In this document: positions 34,051-43,931 of the stretch, piece by piece | Numbering within the stretch: the stretch's first letter is position 1 | How the letters are laid out: each line of letters starts with the position of its first letter | DNA from: Bacillota bacterium | GTDB taxonomy: Bacteria; Bacillota; Dethiobacteria; DTU022; UBA8154 | DNA: 51,504 nucleotides | Direction of reading: 5' to 3' | Assembly: GCA_012837615.1 (NCBI GenBank) | Contig: DUQX01000096.1 | Coordinates: 1-51,504, forward strand | The notes under the pieces: generated by a model | Told to the model about the DNA's origin: nothing | Databases searched by the model: none | Seen by the model: the letters and a program-made list of their open reading frames with translations, nothing else | Translations under genes and position numbers: made by a program

Positions 34051-34902
34051 TCAGCCCCTCCTGTAGTGCTCCAGTATTTCCCTACCCACCTCCTCGACGG
34101 AAAAAAGGTCGGTACGAATGTTTTTCCCGGAATTCCTTAATTTCTGTAAAAGTTCCGACAAAACTGGGAGTTCCAGCCCAATCTCCTTGATTGTCTTTGC
34201 AGAATTAAATACTTCTGCGGGTCTGCCCTGTAATACCAGCCTGCCGGCGGAAAAAACAAAAAGCCTGTCGGCAAGGCGTGACACCTCGTCCATATTATGG
34301 GTTACCATGATAACTGTAATATTTTCTTCCCTGTGCAACTTTTCTATCTGCTTCAGCAGATGTCGCCGTCCGGAAGGATCCATCCCTGCGGTAGGCTCAT
34401 CCAGTATAATAACTTCGGGTTTCATTGCCAGTATCCCCGCCATGGCAACCCTTCTTTTTTCTCCTCCGCTAAGACTAAACGGGGAACGGTCTTTATAGCT
34501 TTTATAATCTAACCCCATCAATTTCAGCGCATAGCAAACGCGTTCCTTCACGTCTTTTTCACTAAGCCCGAGATTGCGCGGCCCAAAAGCTACATCTTTA
34601 TATACCGTTTCCTCAAAAAGCTGGTGTTCCGGGTACTGGAAAAGCAGTGCAACGCGGGAACGAATGGCACGCATGCTTATCTTGCCGGACCATATATTTT
34701 CCCCCCCCAGGAGAACGTCCCCTGAAGTTGGCTTGAGAAGACCGTTAAAATGTTGTACCAGCGTGGACTTTCCGGAACCTGTTTCCCCGATAATACCGAT
34801 AAATTCCCCTTTTTCAACTTTCAAGGATACATCTTTTAAAGCTGTTACCTGAAAGGGAGTACCGGCCATGTAGATATGGGATAGATTTTTTACTTCTAAC
34901 AT
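34051..34902 (-). CDS. ecfA2: ECF transporter ATPase EcfA2
   Basis: ABC-type ATPase of the ECF module, 283 aa. Walker A is GETGSGKSTL, the signature is LSGGEKRRVAM, and Walker B is VIILDEPTAGMD, followed by the switch His in MVTHNMDEV. The C-terminal extension after that is typical for EcfA and mediates dimer and EcfT contacts. Its ATG start overlaps the ecfA1 stop by 7 nt, so the two ATPases are made in step. Confidence 0.96.
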   Translation of the reverse strand: MLEVKNLSHIYMAGTPFQVTALKDVSLKVEKGEFIGIIGETGSGKSTLVQHFNGLLKPTSGDVLLGGENIWSGKISMRAIRSRVALLFQYPEHQLFEETVYKDVAFGPRNLGLSEKDVKERVCYALKLMGLDYKSYKDRSPFSLSGGEKRRVAMAGILAMKPEVIILDEPTAGMDPSGRRHLLKQIEKLHREENITVIMVTHNMDEVSRLADRLFVFSAGRLVLQGRPAEVFNSAKTIKEIGLELPVLSELLQKLRNSGKNIRTDLFSVEEVGREILEHYRRG

Positions 34903-35726
34903 AAAATATTCACCAGATCATTGAGATTCAAGATATTTGCAGGTATATCAAGACCCTCCGAACGGAGCATGCGAATCAGCCTCGGCAGAACGGGAATTTC
35001 CAGTCCCAGTTGATTAAGATCCGTTTCTCCGTTAAATAATTCCTCCGGTTTAGCGCTTTGGACAATCTTCCCTCTATCCATAACAAAAATCCTGTCCGCT
35101 TCCAGCGTTTCTTCCATAAAATGAGTAATATGAACTACAGTAATCCCTTCCCGGCGATTCATTTTTTTAACAGTATCCAGGACTTCACGGCGCCCGCGCG
35201 GATCCAGCATGGCTGTTGGTTCATCTAGCACCAGACAGTGAGGACGCATGGCAATAATACCAGCAATAGCAAGCCTTTGCTTCTGGCCACCGGAAAGCAA
35301 GTAAGGGGCATGATTCCTGAAAGAAGAAAGGCCAACCCTCTCTAAGGCCTCAGAAACCCGCCGTTTAATCAAGGAAGAGGGGATGCCAAGGTTTTCCAAA
35401 CCGAAGGCCACATCCTCTTCTACTGTAGTGGCTACAATCTGATTATCAGGGTTCTGAAAAACCATACCCACTCTCCTGCGGATTTCCCAGCGATGTTCAT
35501 CCCTGCTTGTAAGGAGTCCATCAACCCATACTTCCCCTGCTGTAGGCAGTAAAATAGCATTTAACAGCCGTGCCAGGGTAGATTTTCCCGAACCGTTAGA
35601 GCCAATTAAGGCGATATATTCACCTTTTTCGATTGTTAAGGAAATATCGTCCAGTGCCCTCAGAGAAGCTTCACCATTTAAAAAATAATCAAAGGAAACG
35701 TTTTTTAATTCTAAAATATTACTCAC
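34896..35726 (-). CDS. ecfA1: ECF transporter ATPase EcfA1
   Basis: The second ABC-type ATPase of the ECF pair, with GSNGSGKSTLARLL, a signature LSGGQKQRLAI and Walker B CLVLDEPTAMLD. The track start at 35771 was replaced by a GTG at 35726 because a G-rich GGGGGGGCG lies 6 nt before it and the extra residues are not family-like; 276 aa result. It heads the ecfA1-ecfA2-ecfT-truA run, 159 bp downstream of rplQ, a gap that contains a palindromic repeat. Confidence 0.95.
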   Translation of the reverse strand: MSNILELKNVSFDYFLNGEASLRALDDISLTIEKGEYIALIGSNGSGKSTLARLLNAILLPTAGEVWVDGLLTSRDEHRWEIRRRVGMVFQNPDNQIVATTVEEDVAFGLENLGIPSSLIKRRVSEALERVGLSSFRNHAPYLLSGGQKQRLAIAGIIAMRPHCLVLDEPTAMLDPRGRREVLDTVKKMNRREGITVVHITHFMEETLEADRIFVMDRGKIVQSAKPEELFNGETDLNQLGLEIPVLPRLIRMLRSEGLDIPANILNLNDLVNILC

Positions 35727-35781
35727 ACAAACGCCCCCCCCCGCGGACGGGTATATGGCCGTGCAGGCCATTTTTTAGGCC

Positions 35782-35813
35782 GGGGGACACGCCTCTACAG
35801 AGGAATGTCCCCT
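35782..35813. repeat. GGGGACA...TGTCCCC palindromic repeat between rplQ and ecfA1
   Basis: GGGGGACA-CG-CCTCT-ACA-GAGG-AA-TGTCCCCT is a long hairpin with two pairing blocks. On the minus strand the stem is followed by GGCCTAAAAAATGG, with only a short U-tract-like feature on the complement. It resembles the repeats at 7046, 10035 and 10966. It might end rplQ transcription or be a mobile repeat. Confidence 0.7.
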
Positions 35814-35885
35814 ATGCCCAAAGATAGCTGAGCCATAGAGCTTTCCACAAGGGACCTAACCCCGTCTGTACGCTGGTAACCTTGT

Positions 35886-36230
35886 TCATCTTTCAACCAT
35901 TTCCAGGACAACCATTGGGGCAGCGTCCCCCCTGCGGTAACCTTTTTTAATGATTCTCGTATAGCCCCCAACCCTGCCTTCATAACGTGGCCCAATTTTT
36001 TCAAAAAGTTTGGTAACAGCATTCTCATCTAGCATGTAAGCCAGCGCCTGCCTGCGGGCATGGAGATCTCCTTTTTTGGCAAGGGTTATCATCCTTTCGG
36101 CAAGGCGGCTAATCTCTTTCGCCCTGGCTTCAGTAGTTTCGATACGTTCAGCAATGATAAAGGACGTAACGAGATTGCGTAAAAGAGCTCTCCTGGGGCC
36201 TATCTTTCTTCCAAATTTACGATGACTCAT
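35886..36230 (-). CDS. rplQ: 50S ribosomal protein L17
   Basis: L17, 114 aa, with the start [13 protein letters not shown] and the conserved [25 protein letters not shown]. It closes the alpha operon after rpoA, 82 bp from it. The sequence is complete and standard for Clostridia. The 159-bp gap after it carries a palindromic repeat that may separate this operon from the ecf genes. Confidence 0.98.
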   Translation of the reverse strand: MSHRKFGRKIGPRRALLRNLVTSFIIAERIETTEARAKEISRLAERMITLAKKGDLHARRQALAYMLDENAVTKLFEKIGPRYEGRVGGYTRIIKKGYRRGDAAPMVVLEMVER

Positions 36231-36312
36231 AGCGAACCCGGATTTTTCTTAAATTTATAAGCAAAATACCGGGAATCTACCCCCCTTTACCCAATAGTAC
36301 CCGGGCTTCTAT

Positions 36313-37260
36313 TTATTCCGATTCTTTCCTAAGGCTAAGACCGAGTTCACGGAGTTTGTTCTGTACCTCTTCCAAGGATTTCTTGCCCAGGTTTCGTACT
36401 TTCATCATCTCTTCTTCCGATTTGCGGATCAATTCTTCTACCGTATTAATGCCCGCTCTCTTCAAACAATTGTACGAGCGAACAGAAAGATCCATTTCCT
36501 CGACAGTCATCTCCAAAACTTTTTCTTTATTATCTTCATCTTCCTCGCTTGTAATTTCTACTTCGTCAACCTTCTCCGTCAGGTTTACAAAGAGGTTTAA
36601 ATGTTTGCTGAGTATCTTAGCTCCCAAGCTGATAGCTTCATCCGCACGGATGCTGCCATCGGTCCAAACCTCCAGCGTTAACCTGTCATAGTCTGTTATT
36701 TGACCTACCCGTGTATCTTCCACAAAATAGTTTACCTTTTTAATCGGGGTAAAGATGGAATCCAGCGGTATTACCCCAATAGGTTGATTGGGAATTTTAT
36801 TGCGTTCAGCCGGAATATATCCCCGCCCGGGGCTGGCGGTAATCTCCATATAGAGCTTCCCGCCTTCTTCCAGTGTACAGATAACCAGATCGGGATTTAA
36901 AATTTCAACTTCTGCCGGCGCTTGTATGTCGCCGGCGGTAACCTCCCCCTCACCCTCGACATCTAAAATAAGCACCTGTGGCTCGGAAGAATGAATTTTT
37001 AGCCTCAGTGATTTCAAATTCAAAAGAATTTCCGGAGTATCTTCAACCACATGGGGAATTGTAGAGAATTCGTGCAGAACCCCTTCAATTTTTACACTTG
37101 TCACCGCTGCCCCGGGTAACGATGACAATAATATGCGGCGCAGCGAATTGCCGAGGGTAATACCGTATCCCCGCTCCAGGGGTTCTACTACAAAACGACC
37201 GTGCTGCTCTCCGTCCTTGTTTACCCATTCAATCTTGGGCTTTTCGATTTCAATCACCAA
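36313..37260 (-). CDS. rpoA: DNA-directed RNA polymerase subunit alpha
   Basis: RNA polymerase alpha, 315 aa. The N-terminal domain (about 1-230) has [21 protein letters not shown], which dimerises and nucleates core assembly. The C-terminal domain (about 255-310) has [42 protein letters not shown], which binds UP elements and activators. The start is TTG at 37260 with GGAGG 7 nt upstream. It lies between rpsD and rplQ, as in the alpha operon. Confidence 0.98.
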   Translation of the reverse strand: MVIEIEKPKIEWVNKDGEQHGRFVVEPLERGYGITLGNSLRRILLSSLPGAAVTSVKIEGVLHEFSTIPHVVEDTPEILLNLKSLRLKIHSSEPQVLILDVEGEGEVTAGDIQAPAEVEILNPDLVICTLEEGGKLYMEITASPGRGYIPAERNKIPNQPIGVIPLDSIFTPIKKVNYFVEDTRVGQITDYDRLTLEVWTDGSIRADEAISLGAKILSKHLNLFVNLTEKVDEVEITSEEDEDNKEKVLEMTVEEMDLSVRSYNCLKRAGINTVEELIRKSEEEMMKVRNLGKKSLEEVQNKLRELGLSLRKESE

Positions 37261-37291
37261 ATATTTCCCTCCTACCTTATTAAGAGAATTT

Positions 37292-37918
37292 TTAACGAGA
37301 ATAAAGCTCTACAATAAGGTGTTCGGCTATTGGAACGTCTAATTCTTCCCTTGAAGGCAATCTTAGTACTGTACCGCTCATATTTTCCCGATCCACCTCC
37401 AGCCACTCTACAGTTCCCTGGGCTTCTCCCCATTCAGCCATTTCTTTAAAAAAGGAATTGTTTCTGCTTTTTTCACGGACGGCAATAACATCTCCGGGCT
37501 TGGTTAGATATGATGGTATATCCACCTTACGACCGTTGACGGAATAATGTCCATGGCGTATAAGCTGGCGGGCATCTGTGCGGGAGCGGGCCAGCCCCAT
37601 ACGGTAAACCATATTGTCCAGTCTGCTTTCAAGTATTTGCAACAGCGTTTCGCCTGTTACTCCTTTACGTCTATCCGCCTCTTTAAAATAACGCCTGAAT
37701 TGTTTTTCAAGAACACCATAAATGCGGCGAGCTTTTTGTTTTTCACGTAACTGCAGACCATATTCGGAAATTTTTTGTCTTCCTTGTCCGTGCGCACCGG
37801 GGGGATATCCTTTGCGAACAAACGCACATTTTTCGCTGTAGCACCTATCTCCCTTCAGATACAACTTGGTGCCTTCTCGGCGGCACAGTCTGCAGGATGC
37901 TTCTTTATACCTGGCCAT
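37292..37918 (-). CDS. rpsD: 30S ribosomal protein S4
   Basis: S4, 208 aa, an early 16S rRNA binder. The zinc-type N-terminus has four cysteines (CRLCRREG and CYSEKC), a feature of C+ S4 in Clostridia, and the S4-domain segment [32 protein letters not shown] is intact. In Bacillus rpsD lies elsewhere; here it is inside the alpha operon between rpsK and rpoA, as in other Clostridia. Confidence 0.97.
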   Translation of the reverse strand: MARYKEASCRLCRREGTKLYLKGDRCYSEKCAFVRKGYPPGAHGQGRQKISEYGLQLREKQKARRIYGVLEKQFRRYFKEADRRKGVTGETLLQILESRLDNMVYRMGLARSRTDARQLIRHGHYSVNGRKVDIPSYLTKPGDVIAVREKSRNNSFFKEMAEWGEAQGTVEWLEVDRENMSGTVLRLPSREELDVPIAEHLIVELYSR

Positions 37919-37951
37919 ATATTTTCCAACACCTCCCTGTTAATATGCTCT

Positions 37952-38347
37952 TTATACCCGGCGCCTCTTGGGTGGACGGCATCCGTTGTGGGGAATGGGG
38001 GTAACATCTTTAATTAGGTTAACCTCCAGGCCGGTAGCCTGTAGGGAACGAATAGCTGCTTCACGGCCAGCACCGGGGCCTTTAACAAAAACTTCAACTT
38101 GCCTCATTCCATGTTCCATTGCAGTACGAGCTGCGGCCTCAGCTGCAAGTTGTGCTGCAAAGGGTGTGGATTTACGCGAACCTTTGAATCCTACTGTCCC
38201 GGCGCTTGCCCAGGCAATATTATTTCCCTGAAGATCCGTTATGGTAATAATAGTGTTATTAAAGCTGGATTTTATATGAGCAGCGCCGTGCTCAATATTT
38301 TTACGCTCCCGGCGCCGAGGCCGGGTAGTGGTTCTCCTTTTGGCCAT
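37952..38347 (-). CDS. rpsK: 30S ribosomal protein S11
   Basis: S11, 131 aa, with [18 protein letters not shown] and [20 protein letters not shown]; it shapes the platform near the E site. Its C-terminus [12 protein letters not shown] is the conserved end. It follows rpsM by 27 bp and precedes rpsD by 33 bp, the normal alpha-operon order. The ATG is unambiguous. Confidence 0.98.
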   Translation of the reverse strand: MAKRRTTTRPRRRERKNIEHGAAHIKSSFNNTIITITDLQGNNIAWASAGTVGFKGSRKSTPFAAQLAAEAAARTAMEHGMRQVEVFVKGPGAGREAAIRSLQATGLEVNLIKDVTPIPHNGCRPPKRRRV

Positions 38348-38374
38348 CTCTTTTCTCCCTCCTTAACTTGCGCT

Positions 38375-38746
38375 TTATTTTTTCCTGCGAACACCAACTG
38401 TCTTCTTGGGACCCTTGCGTGTCCTGGAATTGTTCTTTGTGTTCTGCCCCCTTACGGGGAGGCCGCGACGATGCCGAATCCCACGGTAGGAGCTAATCTC
38501 TATTAGGCGCTTAATATTCATGGCAACTTCGCGCCGCAGATCGCCCTCCACCTTATAGTTCTTATCTATATATTCCCTTAACCTGTTAATCTCATCTTCT
38601 GTCAAGTTCCTAACCCTGGTGTCGGGATTTATTTTAGTATATCTTAAAGCTTCCTGGGCTCTTTTTCGCCCCACGCCATAGATATAGGTTAAAGCAATTT
38701 CCACTCTTTTGTCTCGCGGTATATCCACTCCGGCAATCCTGGCCAA
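38375..38746 (-). CDS. rpsM: 30S ribosomal protein S13
   Basis: S13 at the subunit interface, with [25 protein letters not shown] and the basic tail [11 protein letters not shown]. The ORF track starts 26 residues too early. The TTG at 38746 with GAGGAGG about 11 nt upstream gives the normal N-terminus and 123 aa. It lies 155 bp downstream of rpmJ, wider than usual. Confidence 0.96.
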   Translation of the reverse strand: MARIAGVDIPRDKRVEIALTYIYGVGRKRAQEALRYTKINPDTRVRNLTEDEINRLREYIDKNYKVEGDLRREVAMNIKRLIEISSYRGIRHRRGLPVRGQNTKNNSRTRKGPKKTVGVRRKK

Positions 38747-38901
38747 AGCTTCTTGCACCTCCTCTTTTAAAAAGGTTAAACGTAAATATAATACCCTATT
38801 TGAAGGGAAACTATACACGGGCAACTGTAGAAAGTCTGCTTTAGCATTAATAGCATTTCAAATATTGTGCTGATGACATATCAAACCTGTAAGGTCAGCC
38901 C

Positions 38902-39021
<120 letters not shown>

Positions 39022-39047
39022 TCAGCCCCCTTTGATTTTACTTATAA

Positions 39048-39269
39048 TTACTTATAACGATAAGTGATACGTCCCCTGGTCAGGTCATAAGGAGATAACT
39101 CCACCAGTACACGGTCCCCGGCAAGAATGCGAATAAAATTCATCCGAATTTTACCCGAAACATGAGCCAGTATTGTAACCCCGTTTTTTAATTCGACTCT
39201 GAACATGGCGTTGGGTAGAGGCTCAACCACTGTGCCCTCTACCTCAATAACATCCTTTTTCTTGGACAT
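39048..39269 (-). CDS. infA: Translation initiation factor IF-1
   Basis: IF-1, 73 aa, an OB-fold protein that occupies the A site during initiation. Conserved strings are [21 protein letters not shown] and [33 protein letters not shown]. It follows the KOW gene by 21 bp and precedes rpmJ by 32 bp. Sequence is complete, with an ATG at 39269. Confidence 0.98.
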   Translation of the reverse strand: MSKKKDVIEVEGTVVEPLPNAMFRVELKNGVTILAHVSGKIRMNFIRILAGDRVLVELSPYDLTRGRITYRYK

Positions 39270-39290
39270 ACCCCGGCATACCTCCTTTCT

Positions 39291-39605
39291 CTAACATCCC
39301 TCGGATGAAGAAGTCCGGAGACAACAGGGGTAGTTTTGCCCTCTTTCAGTGGAAATTATCATGTTAAGTGCATCCCTTACTGTATTATCGCTTAAATTTC
39401 CCTGCCGGATCCTCTCCTTTATCTCAGGGATAACACAGCGGTAAGGCTGCAGGTGCTTTATATTTTTTTTCTTTGGCTTTTGAACTGTATGGTTGCGCCC
39501 ATTTGCCAGCAGTACCCTATTACCTTTAAAACCTAGAATAAGATAAAGTGTGCCTTTATCCCTTCCCGCCAATGATTTTACCACCTGCCCTGATTCCATA
39601 TCCAT
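39291..39605 (-). CDS. KOW-domain RNA-binding protein (L14e/L6e-like)
   Basis: A 104-aa protein with an N-terminal KOW motif, GQVVKSLAGRDKGTLYLILG, then VLLANGRNHTVQKPKKKN, as in the small KOW proteins that sit between map and infA in Clostridia. Relation to archaeal/eukaryotic L14e-type proteins makes rRNA or ribosome binding likely, but the role is not known. The C-terminus has a Cys pair (PCCLRTSSSEGC) that is unusual. GGGGAGG precedes the ATG, and the gap to map is only 7 bp. Confidence 0.82.
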   Translation of the reverse strand: MDMESGQVVKSLAGRDKGTLYLILGFKGNRVLLANGRNHTVQKPKKKNIKHLQPYRCVIPEIKERIRQGNLSDNTVRDALNMIISTERGQNYPCCLRTSSSEGC

Positions 39606-39612
39606 TTATTAA

Positions 39613-40368
39613 TTACCTCCCCGAAAAAGAGGTCAGGATTTTCGGACCATCCTCTAAAATAGCCACGCTGTGCTCAAAATGAGCTGAAAGGCTCCTGTCT
39701 CTGGTTACTACTGTCCACTGATCGCCCAGCGTTTCCACTTCCCAGGTGCCCGCACTAACCATCGGCTCGATAGCCAACACCATCCCCGGCTCGAGCAAGG
39801 GACCTTTCCCCGGCATACCAAAATTTGGCACCTGGGGCTCCTCATGCAACCTGCTTCCAATTCCATGCCCGACATAGCTGCGGATAACAGAAAAACCCTG
39901 TGATTCAACATACGACTGAACAGCATAAGAAATATCATACAGGCGATTCCCGGGAATAGCTTTCTTAATAGCCCGATTTAAGCTTTCACGCGTTACTTCA
40001 ATCAACTGTGCTGCTGAAGACGACACTTTCCCCACTGGAAACGTGGCCGCCGCGTCACCGTAGTAGCCTTTATAATGGACTCCTACATCTATGCTGACGA
40101 TATCTCCGTTTTTAAGCCGCCTGAGACCGGGAATGCCGTGAACCAACTCTTCATTGACCGAAACGCAAATGCTTGCCGGAAAACCGTTATAACCGAGAAA
40201 GGCCGGCTCAGCATTATTTTTTCTAATACAGCGCACGGCAAGGATGTCAAGTTGGGCGGTGGTTATTCCCGGTTTGACCGCTTGGGAGAGCTCATACAGA
40301 ACTTCCCCCACAATACGCCCCGCCTGGCGCATCAGCTCTATTTCCTGGAGTGACTTGAGAACAATCAA
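39613..40368 (-). CDS. map: Methionine aminopeptidase type I
   Basis: Removes the initiator methionine. The dinuclear metal ligands are present: Asp in SIDVGVHYKGYYGDAA, His in GHGIGSRLHEEP, Glu in AIEPMV and the final Glu in AHFEHSVAI. It is 251 aa, without an N-terminal zinc-finger extension. TTG at 40368 has AAGGAGA upstream. It follows secY directly (13 bp) with no adk gene in between, which is the odd point here. Confidence 0.96.
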   Translation of the reverse strand: MIVLKSLQEIELMRQAGRIVGEVLYELSQAVKPGITTAQLDILAVRCIRKNNAEPAFLGYNGFPASICVSVNEELVHGIPGLRRLKNGDIVSIDVGVHYKGYYGDAAATFPVGKVSSSAAQLIEVTRESLNRAIKKAIPGNRLYDISYAVQSYVESQGFSVIRSYVGHGIGSRLHEEPQVPNFGMPGKGPLLEPGMVLAIEPMVSAGTWEVETLGDQWTVVTRDRSLSAHFEHSVAILEDGPKILTSFSGR

Positions 40369-40381
40369 TATAATTCTCTCC

Positions 40382-41638
40382 TTATTTCATAAAGCCCTGA
40401 TAGTTACGCATGAGCATATGACTTTCGATTTGTCTCATCGTCTCCAGCGCTACGCCGACAATAATAATCAACCCGGTGCCGCTAAAAATCAAGTTTAACC
40501 TGGATACACCCTGTAATATAATCGGCAGGACACAAATAAAAGCCAGAGAAACAGCTCCAACCAGGGTCAACTTGTTTGAAATCCTGCCCAAATACTCTGC
40601 AGTCGGCCGCCCAGGTCGCAGTCCGGGAATAAAGCCTCCGTATTTCTTAATATCTCCCGCCACCCTCATTGGATCAAATTGAATTGCCGTATAAAAGAAA
40701 GTAAATAGTATTATAAAAACCGCATACAGAATTGTATTGAGCATCGTCCCCCAGCTTAATGCCTCAGCGATACTCTGGGTAATTGGATGGTTAATAAACA
40801 TAGCAAGCGTTGCCGGAAACATTAAAATCGCCGAAGCAAAGATAACGGGAATCACTCCTGCCTGATTGACTTTTAGGGGAATGTGCGTGCTCTGCCCGCC
40901 GTACATCCGTCTTCCTACTACTCTTTTGGCATACTGGACAGGAATACGTCTTCTACCGACATCCAGAGCAATAATACCCACAATAAGGCCAAGCATAACC
41001 AGAATTACGGGGAAAAGCACTAATAAGCGCGTTTCGCCCAACCGTATCAATTCGATAATCTGCCCTGCTCCGGCAGGAAAACCGGCAATAATCCCGGCAA
41101 AGATAAGCAGTGATATACCGTTACCGATACCTTTTTCTGTAATCAACTCACCCAGCCACATTAAAAAAGCGGTGCCGGCAGTTAAGGAAATAATAATCAC
41201 TAAATACGAAGAGGTGCTGCGTTCGGTTATGGCAGGCTGAATTAGACTAAAGGTCATTCCGGTTGCCTGCAGCAAAGCCAAACCCACGGTCCCGTAGCGA
41301 ATAACCTGGATCATTTTTTTTCGCCCTTCAACCCCTTCTTCACTCCACTCCTTAAATTTTGGAATAACCACCGTCAGGAGCTGAACAATGATGGAGGCAT
41401 TAATATAGGGCATAATACCCATGGCAAAAATAGTAAAGTTGCTCAGCGCACCGCCTGAGATTACGTTATAAAGACCAAAGAGGTTATCTCCTTGAAAAAA
41501 ATCCGCCAGCTTTCCCGGATCGATACCCGGGATAGGCACATGAGCGCCGACACGAAAAACAACCAGCATGAGCAGCGTAAAAATGATCCTCCTGCGCAAT
41601 TCCCCTATTTTCCACGCATTGCGGACAGCTTCTAACAT
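40382..41638 (-). CDS. secY: Protein translocase subunit SecY
   Basis: The channel-forming SecYEG subunit, 418 aa with about ten membrane helices. Conserved strings include VPIPGID, FALGIMPYINASIIVQLL-like FAMGIMPYINASIIV, and the cytoplasmic loops GIGNGISLLIF and RIPVQYAKRVVGRRMYGG. It is next to rplO with 1 bp between the genes and is normally followed by adk; here the next gene is map, 13 bp away. SecY inserts and exports proteins, and its place in the ribosomal operon is universal. Confidence 0.97.
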   Translation of the reverse strand: MLEAVRNAWKIGELRRRIIFTLLMLVVFRVGAHVPIPGIDPGKLADFFQGDNLFGLYNVISGGALSNFTIFAMGIMPYINASIIVQLLTVVIPKFKEWSEEGVEGRKKMIQVIRYGTVGLALLQATGMTFSLIQPAITERSTSSYLVIIISLTAGTAFLMWLGELITEKGIGNGISLLIFAGIIAGFPAGAGQIIELIRLGETRLLVLFPVILVMLGLIVGIIALDVGRRRIPVQYAKRVVGRRMYGGQSTHIPLKVNQAGVIPVIFASAILMFPATLAMFINHPITQSIAEALSWGTMLNTILYAVFIILFTFFYTAIQFDPMRVAGDIKKYGGFIPGLRPGRPTAEYLGRISNKLTLVGAVSLAFICVLPIILQGVSRLNLIFSGTGLIIIVGVALETMRQIESHMLMRNYQGFMK

Positions 41639-41639
41639 A

Positions 41640-42080
41640 TTATATCACCTCAACCTGCCCGCCGGCCGTTTCAATTTTTTCCCTGGCCTGCGCGCTAAAG
41701 CTATGGGCTTTTACAATCAGCTTTTTTCCCAACTCACCTTTTCCGAGGATCTTAACCCCGGATTTTAAGGATTTAATCATGCCGGTATCTTTCATGAGCT
41801 GCGGTGTAACTACCGTACCAGTTTCAAAACGGTTCAAAGCTTCAACATTTACCTCAAACCATTCTTTTTTAAACCTATTCTTAAAACCTCGCTTGGGCAG
41901 GCGCTGGAATAACGGCATCTGTCCTCCCTCGAATCCCCGCCGAACGCCTCCTCCTGAGCGCGCCTTTTGCCCTTTCTGCCCTCGACCGGAAGTTTTCCCT
42001 TTGCCGGAACCAATTCCGCGACCGACCCTTGTAGCAGAAATTCGTGAACCTGGAGATGGTTTTAAATCGTGCAAACGCAT
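41640..42080 (-). CDS. rplO: 50S ribosomal protein L15
   Basis: L15, 146 aa. The Gly-rich N-terminal arm [27 protein letters not shown] is intact, as is the C-terminal [14 protein letters not shown] domain. It lies one base before secY, so the two are coupled. Between rpmD and this gene is an unusually wide gap of 178 bp. Confidence 0.97.
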   Translation of the reverse strand: MRLHDLKPSPGSRISATRVGRGIGSGKGKTSGRGQKGQKARSGGGVRRGFEGGQMPLFQRLPKRGFKNRFKKEWFEVNVEALNRFETGTVVTPQLMKDTGMIKSLKSGVKILGKGELGKKLIVKAHSFSAQAREKIETAGGQVEVI

Positions 42081-42258
42081 CTTTAAACACCTCCTTCAAA
42101 AACTGATGAAAACACCACCTGCGTTTTGCATGAATAAATCAGGTATCCAGAAGCTAACAGCAGCCAAACATTAATGTCTAAGAAACGCTCGGCCGGCGTA
42201 GCATTAATTTCTTACGATTTTTCACATTCTAACTGCCGTCTCCTTTACCATCATTGGT
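42081..42258 (-). promoter_or_regulatory. Unusual 178-bp spacer between rpmD and rplO
   Basis: There is no gene here, yet spacers at this place are usually tens of bases. It contains TTCTGGATACCTGATTT (minus strand, 42152-42136), which matches a 17-nt stretch in the other widened gap at 45205-45221. It ends in AAGGAGGTG, the SD of rplO. It may carry a promoter, an attenuator or a processing site. Nothing more can be read. Confidence 0.4.
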
Positions 42259-42438
42259 CTAGATTTCTTCCACGGATATTAAATGTCTTACGCGATCAAC
42301 CATGCCCCTGATCTGGGGAGTATTGTTGTGCTCAACAGTATGGTTCATTCGCTTCAGACCCAGGGCTTTTATGGTCAAGCGTTGAGACGGCTTGCAACCC
42401 AAAGGGCTTCTTATAAGTTTGATTCTTATCTTATTCAC
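42259..42438 (-). CDS. rpmD: 50S ribosomal protein L30
   Basis: Missed by the ORF track. From GTG 42438, with GGGGGAG 6 nt upstream, it reads MNKIRIKLIRSPLGCKPSQRLTIKALGL and ends LISVEEI at a TAG at 42259, 59 aa. That is standard L30 (binds 5S/23S rRNA junction). It sits between rpsE and rplO, as in the spc operon. Confidence 0.96.
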   Translation of the reverse strand: MNKIRIKLIRSPLGCKPSQRLTIKALGLKRMNHTVEHNNTPQIRGMVDRVRHLISVEEI

Positions 42439-42450
42439 GCTTAACTCCCC

Positions 42451-42948
42451 CTATGCTTTAAGCTCTTCTACCTGCTTGCCGCGTACTTTGGCGACTTCTT
42501 CCAACGTTTTTAAGGATTTCAACCCTTCCATTGTAGCATTAACCATATTCAAGGCATTAGAAGAACCAAGGCTTTTCGTTAGAATATCTTTTATTCCCGC
42601 TAGTTCCAAAACAGCTCTTACCGGCCCCCCGGCAATAACGCCGGTACCTTCGGAAGCCGGTTTCAATAGCACTTTACCCGCACCAAAAATTCCTGTTACA
42701 GAATGGGGGATTGTGGTCCCTGACATAGGAACGGAAATCATGTTCTTTTTGGCATCTTCTACCCCTTTGCGTATCGCCTCGGGAACTTCACCGGCTTTAC
42801 CCAATCCGGCTCCCACAGTCCCGTTTTCATCCCCAACCACTACTAATGCGCTAAAGCTAAACCTGCGGCCGCCTTTAACCACCTTGGCTACCCTGTTTAT
42901 TTTTACAACTCTTTCAGTAACCTCACCCTTGGGCTCGACCCTGGCCAA
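42451..42948 (-). CDS. rpsE: 30S ribosomal protein S5
   Basis: S5, 165 aa, a ribosomal fidelity protein. Conserved strings are [62 protein letters not shown], and the C-terminal [19 protein letters not shown]. The TTG at 42948 with AGGAGG 8 nt away is the start. It lies 27 bp after rplR and 12 bp before rpmD. Confidence 0.98.
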   Translation of the reverse strand: MARVEPKGEVTERVVKINRVAKVVKGGRRFSFSALVVVGDENGTVGAGLGKAGEVPEAIRKGVEDAKKNMISVPMSGTTIPHSVTGIFGAGKVLLKPASEGTGVIAGGPVRAVLELAGIKDILTKSLGSSNALNMVNATMEGLKSLKTLEEVAKVRGKQVEELKA

Positions 42949-42975
42949 TACCGTACCCTCCTTTCACTTCTTCTG

Positions 42976-43344
42976 CTAAAACTTAAGTCCCTGGCTTCTC
43001 GCTCCTTCTGCCAGGGATTTGATTCTACCATGATAAAGGAATCCTCCCCGGTCGAATACTACCTTATTTATACCTTTTTCAACTGCTCTTTTTCCGAGAA
43101 GCTCACCTACCATACGGGCAGCCTCTTTCTTTTCCTTGTTAACAATCTCCTCTCTGAGCGAAGGATCCATTGTGGATGCAAAAATCAGAGTGCGCCCGCT
43201 GGAATCATCAATAATCTGGGCGTATATATGCTTCAGGCTGCGGTAGACATTCAGCCTCGGGCTCTCCGGAGTTCCGCTAATCTTTTTTCTTACCCGTAGA
43301 TGGCGCCGCTTCCTGGCTTTTCTCTTTTCAATTATTCGTGCCAC
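42976..43344 (-). CDS. rplR: 50S ribosomal protein L18
   Basis: L18, 122 aa after choosing GTG 43344 over the track GTG 43356, since the SD AAAGGGG overlaps the latter. It binds 5S r[32 protein letters not shown] and the C-terminal [24 protein letters not shown] are intact. It sits between rplF and rpsE. Confidence 0.97.
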   Translation of the reverse strand: MARIIEKRKARKRRHLRVRKKISGTPESPRLNVYRSLKHIYAQIIDDSSGRTLIFASTMDPSLREEIVNKEKKEAARMVGELLGKRAVEKGINKVVFDRGGFLYHGRIKSLAEGARSQGLKF

Positions 43345-43379
43345 TATTATATTCACCCCTTTACAGATTCCCGCCTTGT

Positions 43380-43919
43380 TTACTTGCCGGCTTTACCTAC
43401 TTTGCGTCTGATGTATTCTCCTTCGTATTTGATACCCTTACCTTTATATGGTTCAGGAGGACGAATACTACGAATCCTGGCAGCGGTATCGCCAACAGTT
43501 TCTTTGTCGATTCCGCTTACGGAAATTTTAGTTGGTGCCGGGACTTCAATTTCAATACCTTCTTCCGGCTCAATTTGTACAGGCTGGGAATATCCCACGT
43601 TTATTACTAAATTTTTTCCCTGCTTTGCAGCACGGTATCCTACACCAACCAGCTCCAATTTTCTGGAAAAACCTTTGGTTACACCTTCTATCATATTGGC
43701 TAACAGAGATCTCCCCAGCCCGTGCATAGCACGGTGTTCCTTCTTATCCGACGGTCGCAAAACAGAGATATAACCTTCTTCAAGCTTAATTTGCAAGCAG
43801 CGAGGAAGCTGTTTGGTTAACTGCCCCTTTGGCCCTTTAACGGTCACTAAATTTCCGTCTTCTACCTTTACTTCCACGTTTTCCGGTTTAATAATGGGTT
43901 TTCTCCCAATACGCGACAA
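43380..43919 (-). CDS. rplF: 50S ribosomal protein L6
   Basis: L6, 179 aa, with the conserved N-terminus SRIGRKPI and the C-terminal region [31 protein letters not shown], binding near the sarcin-ricin loop. The track start at 43928 overlaps the SD; TTG 43919 has GGAGG 8 nt upstream and gives the standard length. Twelve base pairs separate it from rpsH. Confidence 0.97.
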   Translation of the reverse strand: MSRIGRKPIIKPENVEVKVEDGNLVTVKGPKGQLTKQLPRCLQIKLEEGYISVLRPSDKKEHRAMHGLGRSLLANMIEGVTKGFSRKLELVGVGYRAAKQGKNLVINVGYSQPVQIEPEEGIEIEVPAPTKISVSGIDKETVGDTAARIRSIRPPEPYKGKGIKYEGEYIRRKVGKAGK

Positions 43920-43931
43920 TATTGTCACCTC

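Noticed and set aside
35795-36028. 77-aa minus-strand ORF overlapping rplQ
   Set aside because: Off-frame within rplQ and its 3' end; no SD, no motif.
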